Positions 1-12,591 of a DNA stretch of 64,000 nucleotides are shown here, piece after piece; position 1 is the stretch's first letter; every line of letters starts with the position of its first letter. Below the pieces are notes generated by a model. The model searched no databases and had not been told where the DNA came from. It saw only the letters and a program-made list of their open reading frames with translations. This stretch comes from Imbricaverruca yamaguchii. Taxonomy: Eukaryota > Arthropoda > Thecostraca > Neoverrucidae. The DNA lies in NCBI GenBank assembly GCA_034440575.1, contig JAOTOL010001625.1, forward strand, positions 2,593,501 through 2,657,500. The letters run 5' to 3'. A program made the position numbers and the translations under genes.

Positions 1-3000
1 AGGGGAGGCTCTAGGCCTAGGCAAAGTTGCTGTTACAATGACTCTATTGTTACTCTATTGTCATAAAATTAAGAGTATATGTAATGATTTAACTCCATAC
101 CTCATTAGTACTGTTAATTAATTTACAAGGAATATATACTTTAAAATTGCAAGTCACAAAACCTAAGGCATGCATATGTATTGTATGTAAGTTTTTCGTT
201 TCAGATAAGTTTGTAATTGTTGGATTTTTTTCCAAGGTATTATTTGGAAAGGTAGTTAACATGATGTGATCATTCAGTTCCTCTGCAATTTTATATCTCT
301 CAGTTGGCAGAAAAAGTACTAACCTAGCCTAACTTTTAAGGTAAGAAAAAAGCTGGGAAGGTGTGGAATAAAAATGTCTTCTAAAACTTGTCAAATAAAA
401 AGACCAACCTTGACCTAGCACAGCATAAGTTGCTTTTGAGGAACAAAAGAAACTCGAGGAACAAAGAGCAATTTTTTGCAACTAAAAATTGACTGAACCT
501 GCCCCTACCCTTAATTTTGCTTCCTGCAGGTAAAATGTGTCTAAAACCTGTCCTGTGAATGATTTGAAGCCCAATAATACTGTGCATACAGGTGGTGTTA
601 ATCAGAAATTATTAATCATGCCAAGCACCAAAGTGGAATTATCGTTCCCCTTGGCTTGCCATTCACCAAATCCAGAATGCTTTAGGCATTGATGTTGGAT
701 GTGAATGTTCAGTAAACGCGTTGTTCAACGCTGTTCCATAATTTCAAGAAGAGTCGAAACAAATTGCATTTACTACCATAACCATAACCATAACCACTCA
801 TTTTTGTCATGAATTCCTTATTTTTAATTGGTAAACCAAATAATACAGAAAATTCAACTTGGTGTGTTGCAACATATGCTGACAATTATGGTAGAATATT
901 AGAAAGCCTTATAAAGCTAACCTACTGGTGCTAAATCCTTTCTTCTATGCTGATGATTGATTCCCTTTACTCTAATAATGTTGGATCCCTTGCTGATGAT
1001 TGATTGCTTTCGGCCAACATCATTTCAAAGTTAAGGGTTTTAAAGTCAAATTCAGTCAAATGCAACTTCCGTCACTTGAGTGCGCTGGTGTACCCTTAGA
1101 TCAGAGCTTCAGCTGCGCGGATAAATTTTGGGGAGGTCCTCGAAGAGTAACAGTTCCAAATGGTGTTCTCGGACCTCTTGGGTGGATTGAGCGAGGTGTC
1201 AACATTCTACTTGCCCAACTATGACTGAATAAGTCGTAGCAGTTGGACACTCCAAGGCAGCTCAGCGTCTTCATAAATCCAAAGGCTGTGGAATCTCACC
1301 AACCTTCAAGTCGTGGCGGGACGCCCAGCTTGTGAACGTTCCATTGAAGAACAGCACACAAATGTCTCCACTTTTTAGCAGTTGCATGGACTCTTAGTGA
1401 CATCATGCATGGGTGTCGTGACAGACTTTGGACGGGGTTGAGACGCCACGAGGGGGGTTTTAGTTGTTTTCATGCAAAATAATTATGTAAAATCCTCAAT
1501 CATTCTTATGATGTAAAATTACATTAAGCTTGGAGCGACCAGGCCTCTAGGGCTGTAATATGCACGTTAGCTGGGATAGGTAGGCGTGCCCGCTCCCAGA
1601 GTCATTCAACACTCCCACTCTTATAATTTCTATTGGGTCGGAGTATGGTGGGCTTTGGTGGCAAGCCTGCATACGTCAAAGGTCGGGACCTCTTAGTCAA
1701 AGTTCCCTAGTAGCCCACGTCCACCAGAGGCGTAGGGACGTCTCAAAAAGTGTATGTGTGTGTGTGAGGGGGAATCTTTTTTTAAGTTGATTCTTACGAT
1801 GCATCGCCATAGCATAAATGTTAAGCTTTCATGAAAAGTAGGGGCCCATACCCCCCCCCCCCTCTGTTTCTACACCTATGATGTTTGCTCGTCTTGCCGA
1901 TGCCGGTAGATTCAGGGACGGTGGAAGTGGCGAGGGCATCGATATATCCCAGGGAATAAATGAAAACAGACATTATCTGTGTAGGACATTGTTATAATGT
2001 CATGCTCAGGTCCTACCGTATCCAGATATTATGAGTATTATTATAGTTGGTATTAATTTGTATACCATTCTAGCCGACTCAGAGCAGACTGGCTGTACCT
2101 ACACTTCGCGGTGAATGCGGAGACAAACATTTGTCTTCGCACTTGGTGATTTTAGCATGATCTATATGATGATGTTAGGGTAAATAATGCATTTAAGCAA
2201 GGTTCGTTAGCAAGACAAGGTTCGTTCCATGTGAAAGAAGAAAAAATTTAGTAAAATACCGCCGTTCATCGACCACTTGCTATCCAATATCACTTACACA
2301 TCACTCGCTACCGAAGATCATCGCGCCATGTTAATGTAAGAAGTTCTTTAAGCACTAGTGTTGCTAAAGTAACCTTAGTATATACCAGCACCCTTATCTG
2401 CAACAAATGGGCATTGTCCTCACTCGAAGACATCATTGCTATGTTATTTCATCTTTAATTGAATTTGACGAAGTATAGCGGCAGTGTCAGTTGATCAGGA
2501 ATACCTTCATTGAAACGAGTGATAAATTGTGGAGAAGTTCCATGGGGAATTTTTAGTTAGTACCATTTTTAGATCAAAATATTCAATTTCACATGCGACC
2601 ACATCATACTTCCAGCATTCCCCATGTTTAAGCTATACGAAAATGTGGGAACATGGAACCTTATAATACAATTGACAAATACTAATGACAATTATACTGA
2701 GTCTAAGTTATATCAGCTGATGCAGAAATGATTAATGTATCTATCACAGGTGGGACAAAATCTCCAAATAACATACTTTCTTTGTTCTTGACAATTATCT
2801 TCAAGATTTTGCATCTAGCGTCCACGGCCGCCATGCGACCCAATGGCATGCTTACAGTTCGAACATCCACCGCTAGGTGCAAACGAAGCGCTAGCAGTAG
2901 CGTGGCCGCACATGACCCTATCGAATAAAAAAACACGTACACAACTGATGGGCCAGCGGGCAAAGGAGATTGTCGTGAATAAGTGCTGCTCACTTTTTCT

Positions 3001-3190
3001 TTTTTAATTCAGACCAATGAATTTTCGATCGAGGGACCAGAGAAATCTTAACTAAACTTTCTCCATGCATCACTATGGACATAATGCTCAACTTCCATTG
3101 GATTCTCGTGCGCCATCGGCACTTCAGTGCAGCCCATGCACATCTCATCCGTCCAGCTGTGGAACGCATTGATGAGCCGGCCGACTCACG
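1..3190. other. AT-rich DNA without recognised gene
   Basis: No exon, transposon protein or strong tandem repeat is visible. There is a short (GT)n near 1750 and a C12-type run near 1850. Reading frames are short, overlap on both strands and resemble no family I know. This is probably intron or intergenic DNA. Confidence 0.6.
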
Positions 3191-3194
3191 CAGC

Positions 3195-3720
3195 CGCATT
3201 GTTCTTCCTCCTTCACGGGCAGGCTGCTGGTTTAGCTCCTTCACGGGCATGCTGATTGTTCAGTTCCTGCGCCGGCATACCGATAGTTTAGCTCCTGCAT
3301 GCAGGCTGATGGTTTGGCTCCTTCACGGGCAGGCTGATGGTTTAATTCCTCCACAGGCAACGCTGATGACTTGACTTTCACAGGCAGTGCTTCACGGACA
3401 GGCTGATGGCTTATCTCCTCCACGCGCAGGCTCCTTCACGAGCATGCTGATAGCTTAGCTCCTTCACGGCACGCTGATGACCTAGCCTCGTCAAGGGCAG
3501 GCTGGTGGTTTAGCTCCTTCACGGGCAGGCTATTGGTTTAGCCCCTCCACATACAGCGCTGATGGTTTAGCTCTTTCATGAGCACCCCTAATGGTTTAGC
3601 TCCTTCAATGACAGCGCCGATGGTTTGGCCCCTTCACGGACAGCGCCGATGGTTTGGCTCCTTCACGGACAGCGCCGGTGGTCTGGCTCCTGATCAGGCG
3701 CTGACTGTAGGACCTGAACT
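3195..3720 (+). repeat. Degenerate ~28-30-nt tandem repeat
   Basis: Around fifteen imperfect units share GCTGATGGTTTAGCTCC and TTCACGGGCAG. Spacing is about 28-30 nt and units diverge by substitutions and small indels, so the array is old. Frames through it are not maintained. Confidence 0.75.
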
Positions 3721-5477
3721 GAGGATCTAGATGGCACCGGAATATGCAGAGCCATATACGGTTGTCAAGCCCCACCGTTAATTTCCTGGGCGCTTAGGCA
3801 ACTCGGTTGGCTCCCTTGTGTGAAGTCTGCGGTGTACAACTGCTACAGTCTGCTACCACGCGACGGCTCCTTACTACCCCCGAACCCCGGTGCTGCGTGC
3901 ACCAGCACCCACCATACAAGGCCGTTTTCCTTGCATCGGAGCGACATTGGATCGCCAAAAATGTCGCGGTGATATACGGCCGTCCCACCACGTCTTTTTC
4001 TTTTAGGAATGGCCAGCGGTTCATAATGGAGTTAGGACAGCATAGTGGTCTGTGATGTGACACAGCTTGCTTTTGGAATTCCAGGGCAAGCAAAACAAGC
4101 ATGAAAGGTTTCCTGCCTCAGGCCACAACAGATGAAATTCAACTTGATTTGTAAATGGTCTGGAGCATCATACTGTATCATGCCTTCTTCAATGCTACAT
4201 CATCTTTGTCTAGTTCCCCATTCAAAAACGGGCTGTGATATGTTTCTTATCATAGCTTCTATAGATCCATTGAGGATGACGGCAGCGATGACACGACACT
4301 CTCCGGCGCTTACAGAGTTGGGCAGTTTCTCCATCTTACTTTTAAACTGACATAAATGCATGTGAGTGTGAAAAAGCTCTAGCATATCGCTGTTACATTG
4401 TTATATTACATACTATTGTCATCATCTGTTGTACACAAACATACGATTTGCACATGATGTGGTCGGTTATTCTGACCCCATGCGGTATCACAAGATCTGA
4501 CCACACCGACGCCGAACATCTCGGATCAACGCAGAAGTGAATTGGGAACAACAGCATGTGTCCTACCAACCAGCAACATCAGCAACCAGCAATCACCCCA
4601 CGTTGCGTGCCCGAGGCCATTGGTAGCGCGAGGTGTAGTCTTTGGAGCTGACGCCATACAGGCGCGTGATTGTCTCCGCCCGCACCCATGGGACATCGGC
4701 AATCCAATCATCCGATGTCCGACTCGCTGTGCCGGTGCACATCCGACGGAGTCCGATTGCAGTCAGGCCCCATGCAGTCCGGTCTCCTGCGTTCTTAGCT
4801 CCCTCGAGGAACCCGCGTTGCCCGAGGCTCGCCGACAACTTTGACAATTATTTCGTCAGGCTCCGACGCCGAACAGAATGTCACGCTCTCAGCGAAAGAG
4901 AGTGCGGCCATATCTGATGCATTCAACACCAAATTGAAATAATAAAAGGGCAACTTGCTGCCTGGAGTTCGTGAACAATTCACATGTGTCTTGAATGTTA
5001 CGCAGGCTTTTACAAAAGCAACAGCCCACACCAAGTTTAAGAGCACTTGGCATTTTCATTCTGGCTAACATCCGCGGAAATGATTCCGTTGACCCGAAAC
5101 TGGTGAAGATTCCGAATGTGCAGCAGCGTACGTGTGCGGCAGCGAGTGTGTTGACGACGGGTAGCGCGCGCCGAGTGGCCAGCTCACCTCCCGCTCGGCA
5201 CATGGCGACAACGCTCGGCCGGCGCGCTCCTACTGTCCATCTATCGATTACTGACTGCCGGCGGCGGTGGCGGCGCGCCGCTCGCCACACTCATCCGCGC
5301 CAGAAATGGCGCCGCCGACGGCCACCGCGGCCGTTGTCCGTAGAAATTAACCATTTACGAGAGTGAGGACATTGTCGTGGCACGAAATGACCTGTAAATC
5401 GACGCGCCCGTCCGCGGGGCGCTGGGCGGCGCGACGACGTGGCCGACGGAGCTTCGTTAGCGGCGCTTGATGGTACC
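3721..5477. other. Unassigned DNA, CpG-rich from about 4500
   Basis: Overlapping frames on both strands here (4542-4844, 4889-5290, 4995-5366) match nothing I recognise. The part from 5100 to 5450 is GC- and CpG-rich and runs into the 18-nt minisatellite. It could be a CpG-rich promoter-like block, but no core promoter or exon can be pointed to. Confidence 0.45.
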
Positions 5478-6370
5478 AGCTGGCGGTTGAAGCCACTTGA
5501 CCGGCTGGTGACTGTTGACCGATTGGTGACGGTTGCCCGGCCGGTGGCTGTTGGCCGGCTGGTGGCTTTTGGTCGGCTGGTGACTGTTGACCGGCCGGTG
5601 ACGGTTGACCGGCTGGTGGCTGTTGGCCGGCTGGTGGCTGTTGGCCGGCCGGTGACTGTTGACCGGCTGGTGGCTGTTGACCGTCCGGTGACTGTTGACC
5701 GGCTGGTGACTGTTGGCCGGCTGGTGGCTGTTGGCCGGCTGGTGGCTGTTGGCCGGCCGGTGGCTGTTGACCGGCCGGTGACTGTTGACCGGCTGGTGGC
5801 TGTTGACCGGCTGGTGGCTGTTGGCCGGCCGGTGACGGTTGACCGGCTGGTGGCTGTTGGCCGGCCGGTGGCTGTTGATCGTCCGGTGGCTGTTGACCGG
5901 CCGGTGACTGTTGGCCGGCCGGTGACTGTTGACCGGCTGGTGGCTGTTGGCCGGCCGGTGACTGTTGGCCGGCCGGTGACTGTTGACCGGCTGGTGGCTG
6001 TTGGCCGGCCGGTGACAGTTGGCCGGCCGGTGACTGTTGGCCGGCCGGTGGCTGTTGACCGTCCGGTGACTGTTGGCCGGCCGGTGACTGTTGACCGGCC
6101 GGTGACTGTTGGCCGGCCGGTGACTGTTGACCGGCTGGTGGCTGTTGACCGGCCGGTGACTGTTGGCCGGCCGGTGGCTGTTGACCGGCCGGTGACTGTT
6201 GGCCGGCCGGTGACTGTTGACCGGCTGGTGGCTGTTGGTCGGCTGGTGGCTGTTGACCGTCCGGTGACTGTTGACCGTCCGGTGACTGTGTTGGCCGGCC
6301 GGTGACTGTTGGCCGGCTGGTGACTGTTGACCGGCTGGTGACTGTTGGCCGGCTGGTGACTGTTGACAGG
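5478..6370 (+). repeat. 18-nt minisatellite, ~48 copies
   Basis: The unit is CCGGCYGGTGRCTGTTGR. Units differ almost only by C/T or G/A at the three ambiguous positions, with rarer variants such as CCGTCC. One 2-nt insertion near 6290 shifts the register. Because 18 is divisible by three, several frames stay open on both strands (for example PAGQQS, NSHRPA and TVTGRP hexapeptides on the minus strand). Three simultaneous open frames argue against real coding. Confidence 0.95.
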
Positions 6371-7440
6371 CCGCCGTCTGGCGGTGGCCTGCGCCGATGG
6401 GATTGCTGGCCACGCATGCATGCGTGCGAGTGTGCGTGTCAGTCCGATCCGTGCGCTGTTTTTTAGACGCAGTCGGTGAGGTGCGGGAAATCTTGGGCCG
6501 CGGAAATTGGTGTTTTTTTTTTGTTCACACGCAGGAGATGTGGCTGGCAGCGACGGGGTCAAAAAGAGCGGAATTATGTTTCTGGAATGGCCTTATTTTG
6601 TCGGATTGCTGAAATATACGACTCGCGTGATCGACTTCTTGTTGAGGAATCACACAGAATGGAGTAAACAAGCAATAAAACTCGGCTTCTTAGCTTCAAA
6701 ACAAATCCAACCCGGAACCAGCATTCTGATCACGGCATCAAAGAAAACGGAAAAAATGAAAAGAAACCTTGACTGCAGTTGAAATTAGAAAGTTAGCGTG
6801 AACGCCTTTGTATTATTTAGATTCGTGTTCCCGTATTCTAGACGCGAGCCAGGAAGAATCTCGCCGAGGCCCGTATCGCGTCAGACGACACCGTTTAAGG
6901 CCGTGACATCTGGCTGTGTTAGAGTAGGTGACCTCCCTGTAGGTCCGCGTCTGCCAGCCGAGCACGTCCACCACCTCAGCGATAAACGACAAACGGTGCC
7001 ACGCCTAGTCACGTGCCAACTTTATTTTACCCTCGAACAGGAGTAGCATTCCTCCAGTAACGTCATTTCAACGCTTCAGCCTGGCCATGGCAGTCCAATG
7101 GTAACGCCCATCCGTTCAGCCTCCGCCTCCCCCTCCCCCTCCCTCCAGCGGGACATGTTCCCAGCCTATGTGACAAATGGTGCCGCTACCGACTCACGAA
7201 CAAATGGCCGCCTGACAGTTGAATGCATAATAAATCCGGCGCGGCTGACTGACGAGCGCAGTGTCCGTGGCCGCTGCCGGCCGCGGCTACGTGCTCGTTC
7301 GGTAATTGTCGATGGGTCGTGTCGCGGAGCGTTCGGTTGCTGGTATGAACCAACGCTGCCGGGCTGCCGCACCGTCTATTCGACGGAATCTTGGTGATCG
7401 GCGGAAGCGTCTGCGAACGGGCTGTGCTCGAGAACGGGAA
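6371..7440. other. Unassigned GC-moderate DNA
   Basis: No recognisable exon or repeat. Frames at 6397-6782 and 7098-7397 overlap one another and resemble nothing known to me. Confidence 0.5.
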
Positions 7441-7753
7441 CATTCATAATATCCAGAATGCATCTAGTGCCAAGGTTCATAACGTACAAAACTCACAACG
7501 TCAAAGGATCATAACGTCAAAAATGTGAAATGAAGTCCAAAAAAGTTGTTAAAAAATATCTTGGATAGGGTGCGTTCATAACGCTCAAAGTTTATGACGT
7601 ACAAGGTGCACAAAGTCCAACACTGACTTCAGAGGGAGCGTTCATAACGTCCAGAGTTCATAAAGTCCAAGAACGTCCAAACGTATTTCCTCAGTTGTCC
7701 ACTAAAGGAGCTAACGTATCTCTGGCGGTGAAATCGTGCGGCTGTGTCTCCGC
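7441..7753 (+). repeat. TE-A left inverted terminal region with TTCATAACGTCCA array
   Basis: About nine variants of TTCATAACGTCCA occur within ~250 bp, for example near 7478, 7510, 7576, 7640 and 7655. The end mirrors 12863-13168. Such subterminal arrays in DNA transposons are often transposase-binding sites; that role is inferred here. Confidence 0.75.
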
Positions 7754-8630
7754 TTTTTGCCAGAAGGTGCCAGCTGTGTGCGGCTATTGTCTCATAGCAC
7801 CTCGTGAATATACTGCCAAGTGTGGTCTGATAACTTCTTCAGGTGTGGATTCTGAATTCTTCACCAGTTCCTATAATATTCCTCCAGGCGAGGAATATAT
7901 TTCCTTAGAGGGTCGCCTTCGGTTGGAAAATTCGTTGAGCTGGTGCAGGGGCTGCGCTTGAGAATACTGAGGGTGCACCTTTTCCTCCGAAAAGAGCGCC
8001 TTGGGCTGGAAAATCCGTTCCAAAGGGGTGGGGAGGGTCTTTCCCGGTAGGACCGGCACCACCTTACTCTGGGGAGCGTGGGTAAAGGCTGTCATGGGAT
8101 GGTGCCGAATGTATCGAGACGTCGCTGCTTATCAGTTATCAACTGCGTGGACGGTCCCCCCCCCTCCTCCCAATGCTGAAACTATTGATTTTGGCCATGA
8201 GTGGTGCGTTTCAAAGATCCGCCGGGCCTGGGATTGTAACGAGCGGTGGGGCATAAGTTTGAATGCATACAGTTCGGTTTAATGAACACATAGAAAAATG
8301 AAGGCCTTGAAATCCAGGGATATATTATTGAGGTATAAGGACTAGAAAACCATTTTCTTCGCGTATTCTTATTTTACTCCAGTTATACACAATGGATAGC
8401 CTCACGGCTTAGGAGAGGATACACATAAATTGTAACATACGTTGTAAATTGACTCCAAGAAACCTGCTGACCGATTCAACGCCAAATCGACAACTGAAAG
8501 GGCCAAAATAACACCCAATATTTTTGTTTAATCAAAATATTCGTGTGGGGTTATCTGATGCAGCGAATCCAGCTGTGCCATTTCTAGAAAGAACAGATCA
8601 GTGGTCAAGGAGTTACAGATTCAGGCATTT

Positions 8631-8940
8631 CCAGCCCCGGTAGCTCAGTTGGTTGGAGCGCTGGCCTGCACTGGTCTCCCCGGTCCTGGCACCGCAGGGT
8701 TCGCGCTTCTTCACGCGTTCGCATTTGGCCCCCGACTGGGAGTGTCAGCTGGCAGCTGGCCCGATGAGGCCGGGGACCAGCTACCGGGCCGCTGCGTCGG
8801 CGCACTGATGCCACTTTACACTTTTGGTATGAATTCTGCCGTTCAACTGGAATTCATGAATCTGATGGTGTGGCCGGGGTTCACGCAACAAGCTCTGATT
8901 AGCAATATAATCCTGGTTCATAAGCCACCCCTGCAAGAAA
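8631..8940 (+). repeat. SINE family 1, copy A (tRNA-derived, full length)
   Basis: The head has an A-box-like TAGCTCAGTTGG (8641-8652) and a B-box-like GGTTCG (about 8699-8704), as in tRNA-derived SINEs. The body carries GGCAGCTGGCCCGATGAGGC and GAATTCTGCCGTTCAACTGG, and the 3' part has GGTTCATAAGCCACCCCTGC. Related copies lie at 22665-22986, 30375-30608 and 57998-58300, with a headless fragment at 21971-22090. The acceptor-stem fold is not tRNA-like, so this is not a tRNA gene. Confidence 0.85.
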
Positions 8941-9689
8941 TATGATTTTTTTATGTGATAGGTCACCTAACAAGGGTGTCTTTCAAGGTGTTCAACTCAA
9001 TCAAAAACAATCTGAATTATGCAAATGTATATATCGGTGAACTCATAATACTCCACTGCCTCTTTTGGCTCTTTTTGAATTTTCCTTCACGAGATATTTT
9101 AAGCGTAATAGCGTGGCCTATGGTCACACAATCTGCGTTAACTTTCGGAACAGTGACAATTCGATCTTCCAAAATTGCAAAACTGAAGTTCGGTGTTTTA
9201 TCTTTTGGAGCAGGTAATTAAAAACAGGATTTTGCCCATAAAACTCGGCATATCCACTCTACATTAGGCACGCATGGTTATTTGTGCGCTAGTGTGGCAC
9301 TTCCTGTCTTAATGTGTCTCTAACACGGTACACCACCGAAATATATGCCTGTTCACTTTCAAGGCACGTGCTGGGATGAAAATGTTGGTTATCTGTGCCT
9401 GAGTGTTCTGTTGCAGAAGTATTCGAACATGTGATGTCAAAGGTTAAAAAGAAATGATAAAATGTATGCCAATTGTGGTAGTAGAGGAATTATAGCTGAC
9501 AACTCGCGATGAACTACAAGAGAGATAAGCATCCCCAACACACCAATCATATTATGATCACCGAGAAACCATTCGCACAACCATTTATTGCATCTAGAAA
9601 ATTACAAAAACTGCGAAGATAGTGAAATATCCGGAAGGGCACAAATATGAGGTGGCGCCGTATTTTGTTGCCCAATGCTCACTGCTCCC

Positions 9690-9696
9690 TCTCTCT

Positions 9697-9747
<51 letters not shown>

Positions 9748-9760
9748 TCTTCTCTCTCTT

Positions 9761-9840
<80 letters not shown>

Positions 9841-9886
9841 CTTTTTTTTTTTTCTTTTTTTTCTCTCTCTCTCTCTCTTTCTTTTT

Positions 9887-9945
<59 letters not shown>
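9690..9945 (+). repeat. (CT)n / poly-T microsatellite inside TE-A
   Basis: CT dinucleotides surround a ~45-nt T-rich core and more CT. The homologous place in TE-A copy 2 (about 50910-50935) has only a few CTCGCTCTCG bases, so this tract expanded after the copies diverged. The long Ser/Leu and Glu/Arg frames across it are artefacts. Confidence 0.97.
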
Positions 9946-9949
<4 letters not shown>

Positions 9950-9954
9950 GTTGA

Positions 9955-11022
9955 CCGTGCTGTCTGTGAAGCAAGGAAATTTTTGAGGATGTCTGACGTA
10001 GGCAAAGTGAAAGCCAAAGCGCTATTGTATGACTCTGACTGACTGACTATCAGCAGCATGAATCTCGGCAAGACCTACTGTGTCACGATTCGACATACTG
10101 ATGGAACAAAAAGTAGACTTCAGAAAATGTTTATTTTGGGAAACTTGTATTAAATATGTGATTTACGCAACGAGAACCCCGGACCCCCCAACGAGAACTT
10201 CTCTCCGAAGCAATGCATGTTGGCATGCAGCAGTGGGACGCACTCGGTGTGGGTGTGTACTTATCATCAAAACCCGAAACTGTTTTTATTCGCTCTCGGC
10301 CGTCCTGGTCTCAAAGGCCGTGACCTCAATCACGCTGTATTGTGGCAAAGAAAGCCGTGATTGTATGATGCATAGCTGTGAAGACTGGCATGGTGAAGAC
10401 GGGATGATGAATTTTCTAAGGATTATCCTCACGGACAAATCAGGAGAGGAGAGTGAAAGTGATTCAGCCCCAGATGATGACACGGATAATGAGATTAGTG
10501 ACAGACAGTGGATGAGCATACACCAATTTGTACTCGTATAAATAGTGTAGACCAAAGAGGAAAGCATGAAATATTTTATCTAGCAAAGCTGACCAGGCAC
10601 CATTTTCTGGCTTACAAACAAGTTTCATACTTCACCTACGCAAGGCTACTGGCAAGGAGGGCGAAGCGATTGTACATTGCGATTTTGCTGAAAATTATTA
10701 ATTTGTGGTGCAGGATGTAGCTCAAGGCTTCTACTGGGATTTGTCCCGGTGTATGGGACACGAGTTTGTAATGTACTGGCGTGAGGACGAGGCACTGCGC
10801 CATCAGAGCTACTGCTGTATCTCTGACGGTACAAAGCATAACACCGACATGGTGCATGCGTTCCTGCAACAGCATATCCCAGAACTTCGAACCGTGTAAA
10901 AGCAGGAGGCAATGAATGTCGCGACCCACCACATCGAGTGCTTCTCGAAAGCCGTCTCGGCGAAGGGAACACAGGGTTACCACAAGTTCGCAACAATGAC
11001 CCACAGATCCAAAGTAAATCAT
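9955..11022 (+). pseudogene. TE-A transposase-like gene, copy 1 (broken, core deleted)
   Basis: An acidic stretch (SESDSAPDDDTDNE, about 10452-10493) is followed, after stops and frameshifts, by an open segment at 10705-10899 containing GFYWDLSRCMGHEFVMYW, then YCCISDGTKHNTDMVHAFLQ. The same order of motifs is found at 51730-51910 in copy 2. Relative to that copy, about 290 bp are missing after 10892, removing the SHGK...CDGIGGT core; the sequence resumes with AAAAGCAGGAGGCAATG. The pattern resembles a multi-copy, mostly unnamed invertebrate protein family I remember, probably transposon-borne. No intact frame remains. Confidence 0.6.
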
Positions 11023-11307
11023 TAACTGTCTACCGATGTGGGCGCGTGTTAATGATAGCTGGGTGAAGTGGACGAGTTTGTGTAGGCTCTGGTGCAGATT
11101 TATTATTGATGTTATCGCAGTGACAGATCATCTGTCTGAACTGGGATTCTGACAAAGCATGGGAAGATCTGAAGATCTGTAGATCATCGTATTGCATTGC
11201 ATGCGAATCGACCTGTGGTATTTTTTAAAGAAAGATCAGGTCAACGGTCAAGGATTTATAGCGTCGGGAAATTCTGAGATGTCATCAAGCAAGGGAGTCT
11301 TTTGAGG

Positions 11308-12291
11308 TCCTTAGCACGCGCCATGGAAGACCTCTAAAAAATACGCGCACTGGAGGTGGCCAATTCGCCCCCCCCCCCCTCTAAGATCCCTGCTCATAGT
11401 AAAGCTGGAGTAACAATTATCCGGGTGGATGGGTACAGTAGTGAACTCTGCTGTGTGCAAATTGAATGGCATGTCAATATCTTCAAGGCCAAATAAGGCC
11501 ACATATGTCAACATTTTCCTCTTTTGTGTGGCTTGGCTTGTCATTGTTATGGATCGCTGTAATTATGTTCAAATGCTCCAAAATGGACATCAATGATGTT
11601 TATACATTGCTAAATATACAATACATATGCCAGACACGGCATTTGACCTCAGGTCATCTATACAGCTGTTTTTTTTATCATGTCAGTGATTTGTTCCAGT
11701 TACCGGAACCGGGCCGCCCGCCCGACTGCTCCGTCGGGCGGCTCGGCGCAATCGCAAATCGGCGAAAATGAGTGAAGTACATGAATAAAGTATAGAAACG
11801 CTTAGGTACACAATGACAAACAGTAGCATTCGGGATGCGTAGGGCGTAACATGCAAAGTGACATCAACCGCATGACAGTCATTTGCGTTTATGACAGCAT
11901 TCCAGTTGACCAAGTTTGGTTCCATTAACCTGTCATGGACTTCACCTGACGACCTCGGTGGCCCTAGCATGACCTTCAAACTATATGGCATAACAGTATA
12001 CATCAAAGAAGTCGCCAAGAGTGTTGCCAAGAACACGTCCCTTTTGCCAATATTCTGGAAGCGCATCAGCGCCGATTTTTGTGGTCTTGCGCTACGAAAT
12101 GTTTTGACATTAACGGCCTCTAACTCAACAAATGTTCGGCCTGTTTCCGTTTTCCTTGCTTTAAGCGATGCGCCGGACATTTCGAAGCTGGTACGCAAAA
12201 ATAGTGTATACCGAGTGGTAAAATATCGAGTTATGTAGGAAAAATCGGATGGGTGGTCGTACTTCTCCCCCCCCCCTCCGCAGTGTGCGTT
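11308..12291 (+). mobile_element. TE-B copy 1: ~980-bp non-autonomous element nested in TE-A
   Basis: It begins CACGCGCC after TTAG and ends in a C-rich tract and GTGTGCG before TTTAG. The related TE-A segment at 8969-8995 lacks it and serves as an empty site. It shares its full length with 17995-18926 (inverted) and 19406-20378. Near the middle lies a GC-rich block, TTCCAGTTACCGGAACCGGG followed by a GCCCGAC/GTCGGGC hairpin. No conserved protein frame exists; the 205-codon minus-strand frame is not shared by the other copies. Confidence 0.8.
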
Positions 12292-12591
12292 TAGATACAA
12301 TGAAGAACAATCCGAATTGTGGATTACTAATTATGTATCTTTAAACTCACAATAGTATACTGCGTTTTTTGTCTCTTTCGGAATTTTCGTTTACAGGCCA
12401 TTTGAAATCATGATATCGTGACCTAAGGTAACGTGACCTACTTGAACTATTGGCACAGTCACAATGCGATTTGAAAAAGCGCAGAAGTTAGTCCGATATA
12501 TTATCTTTCGAAGTAAAAAATTAAAATAGGATTAGCCCCCCAAACCTACAAATCCGTTCGAAATTAGGCATGCATTGTTGTTTAATGCATG

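Noticed and set aside
5291..6562. 423-codon minus-strand frame with TVTGRP repeats (mucin-like)
   Set aside because: Three frames on the minus strand and one on the plus strand are open through the same 18-nt array; no splice or signal-peptide evidence.
8636..8710. True tRNA gene
   Set aside because: A and B boxes are present, but stems do not pair as a cloverleaf and the sequence continues into a SINE body shared by other copies.
11683..12300. 205-codon minus-strand frame
   Set aside because: It lies in TE-B and is not preserved in the other two TE-B copies.
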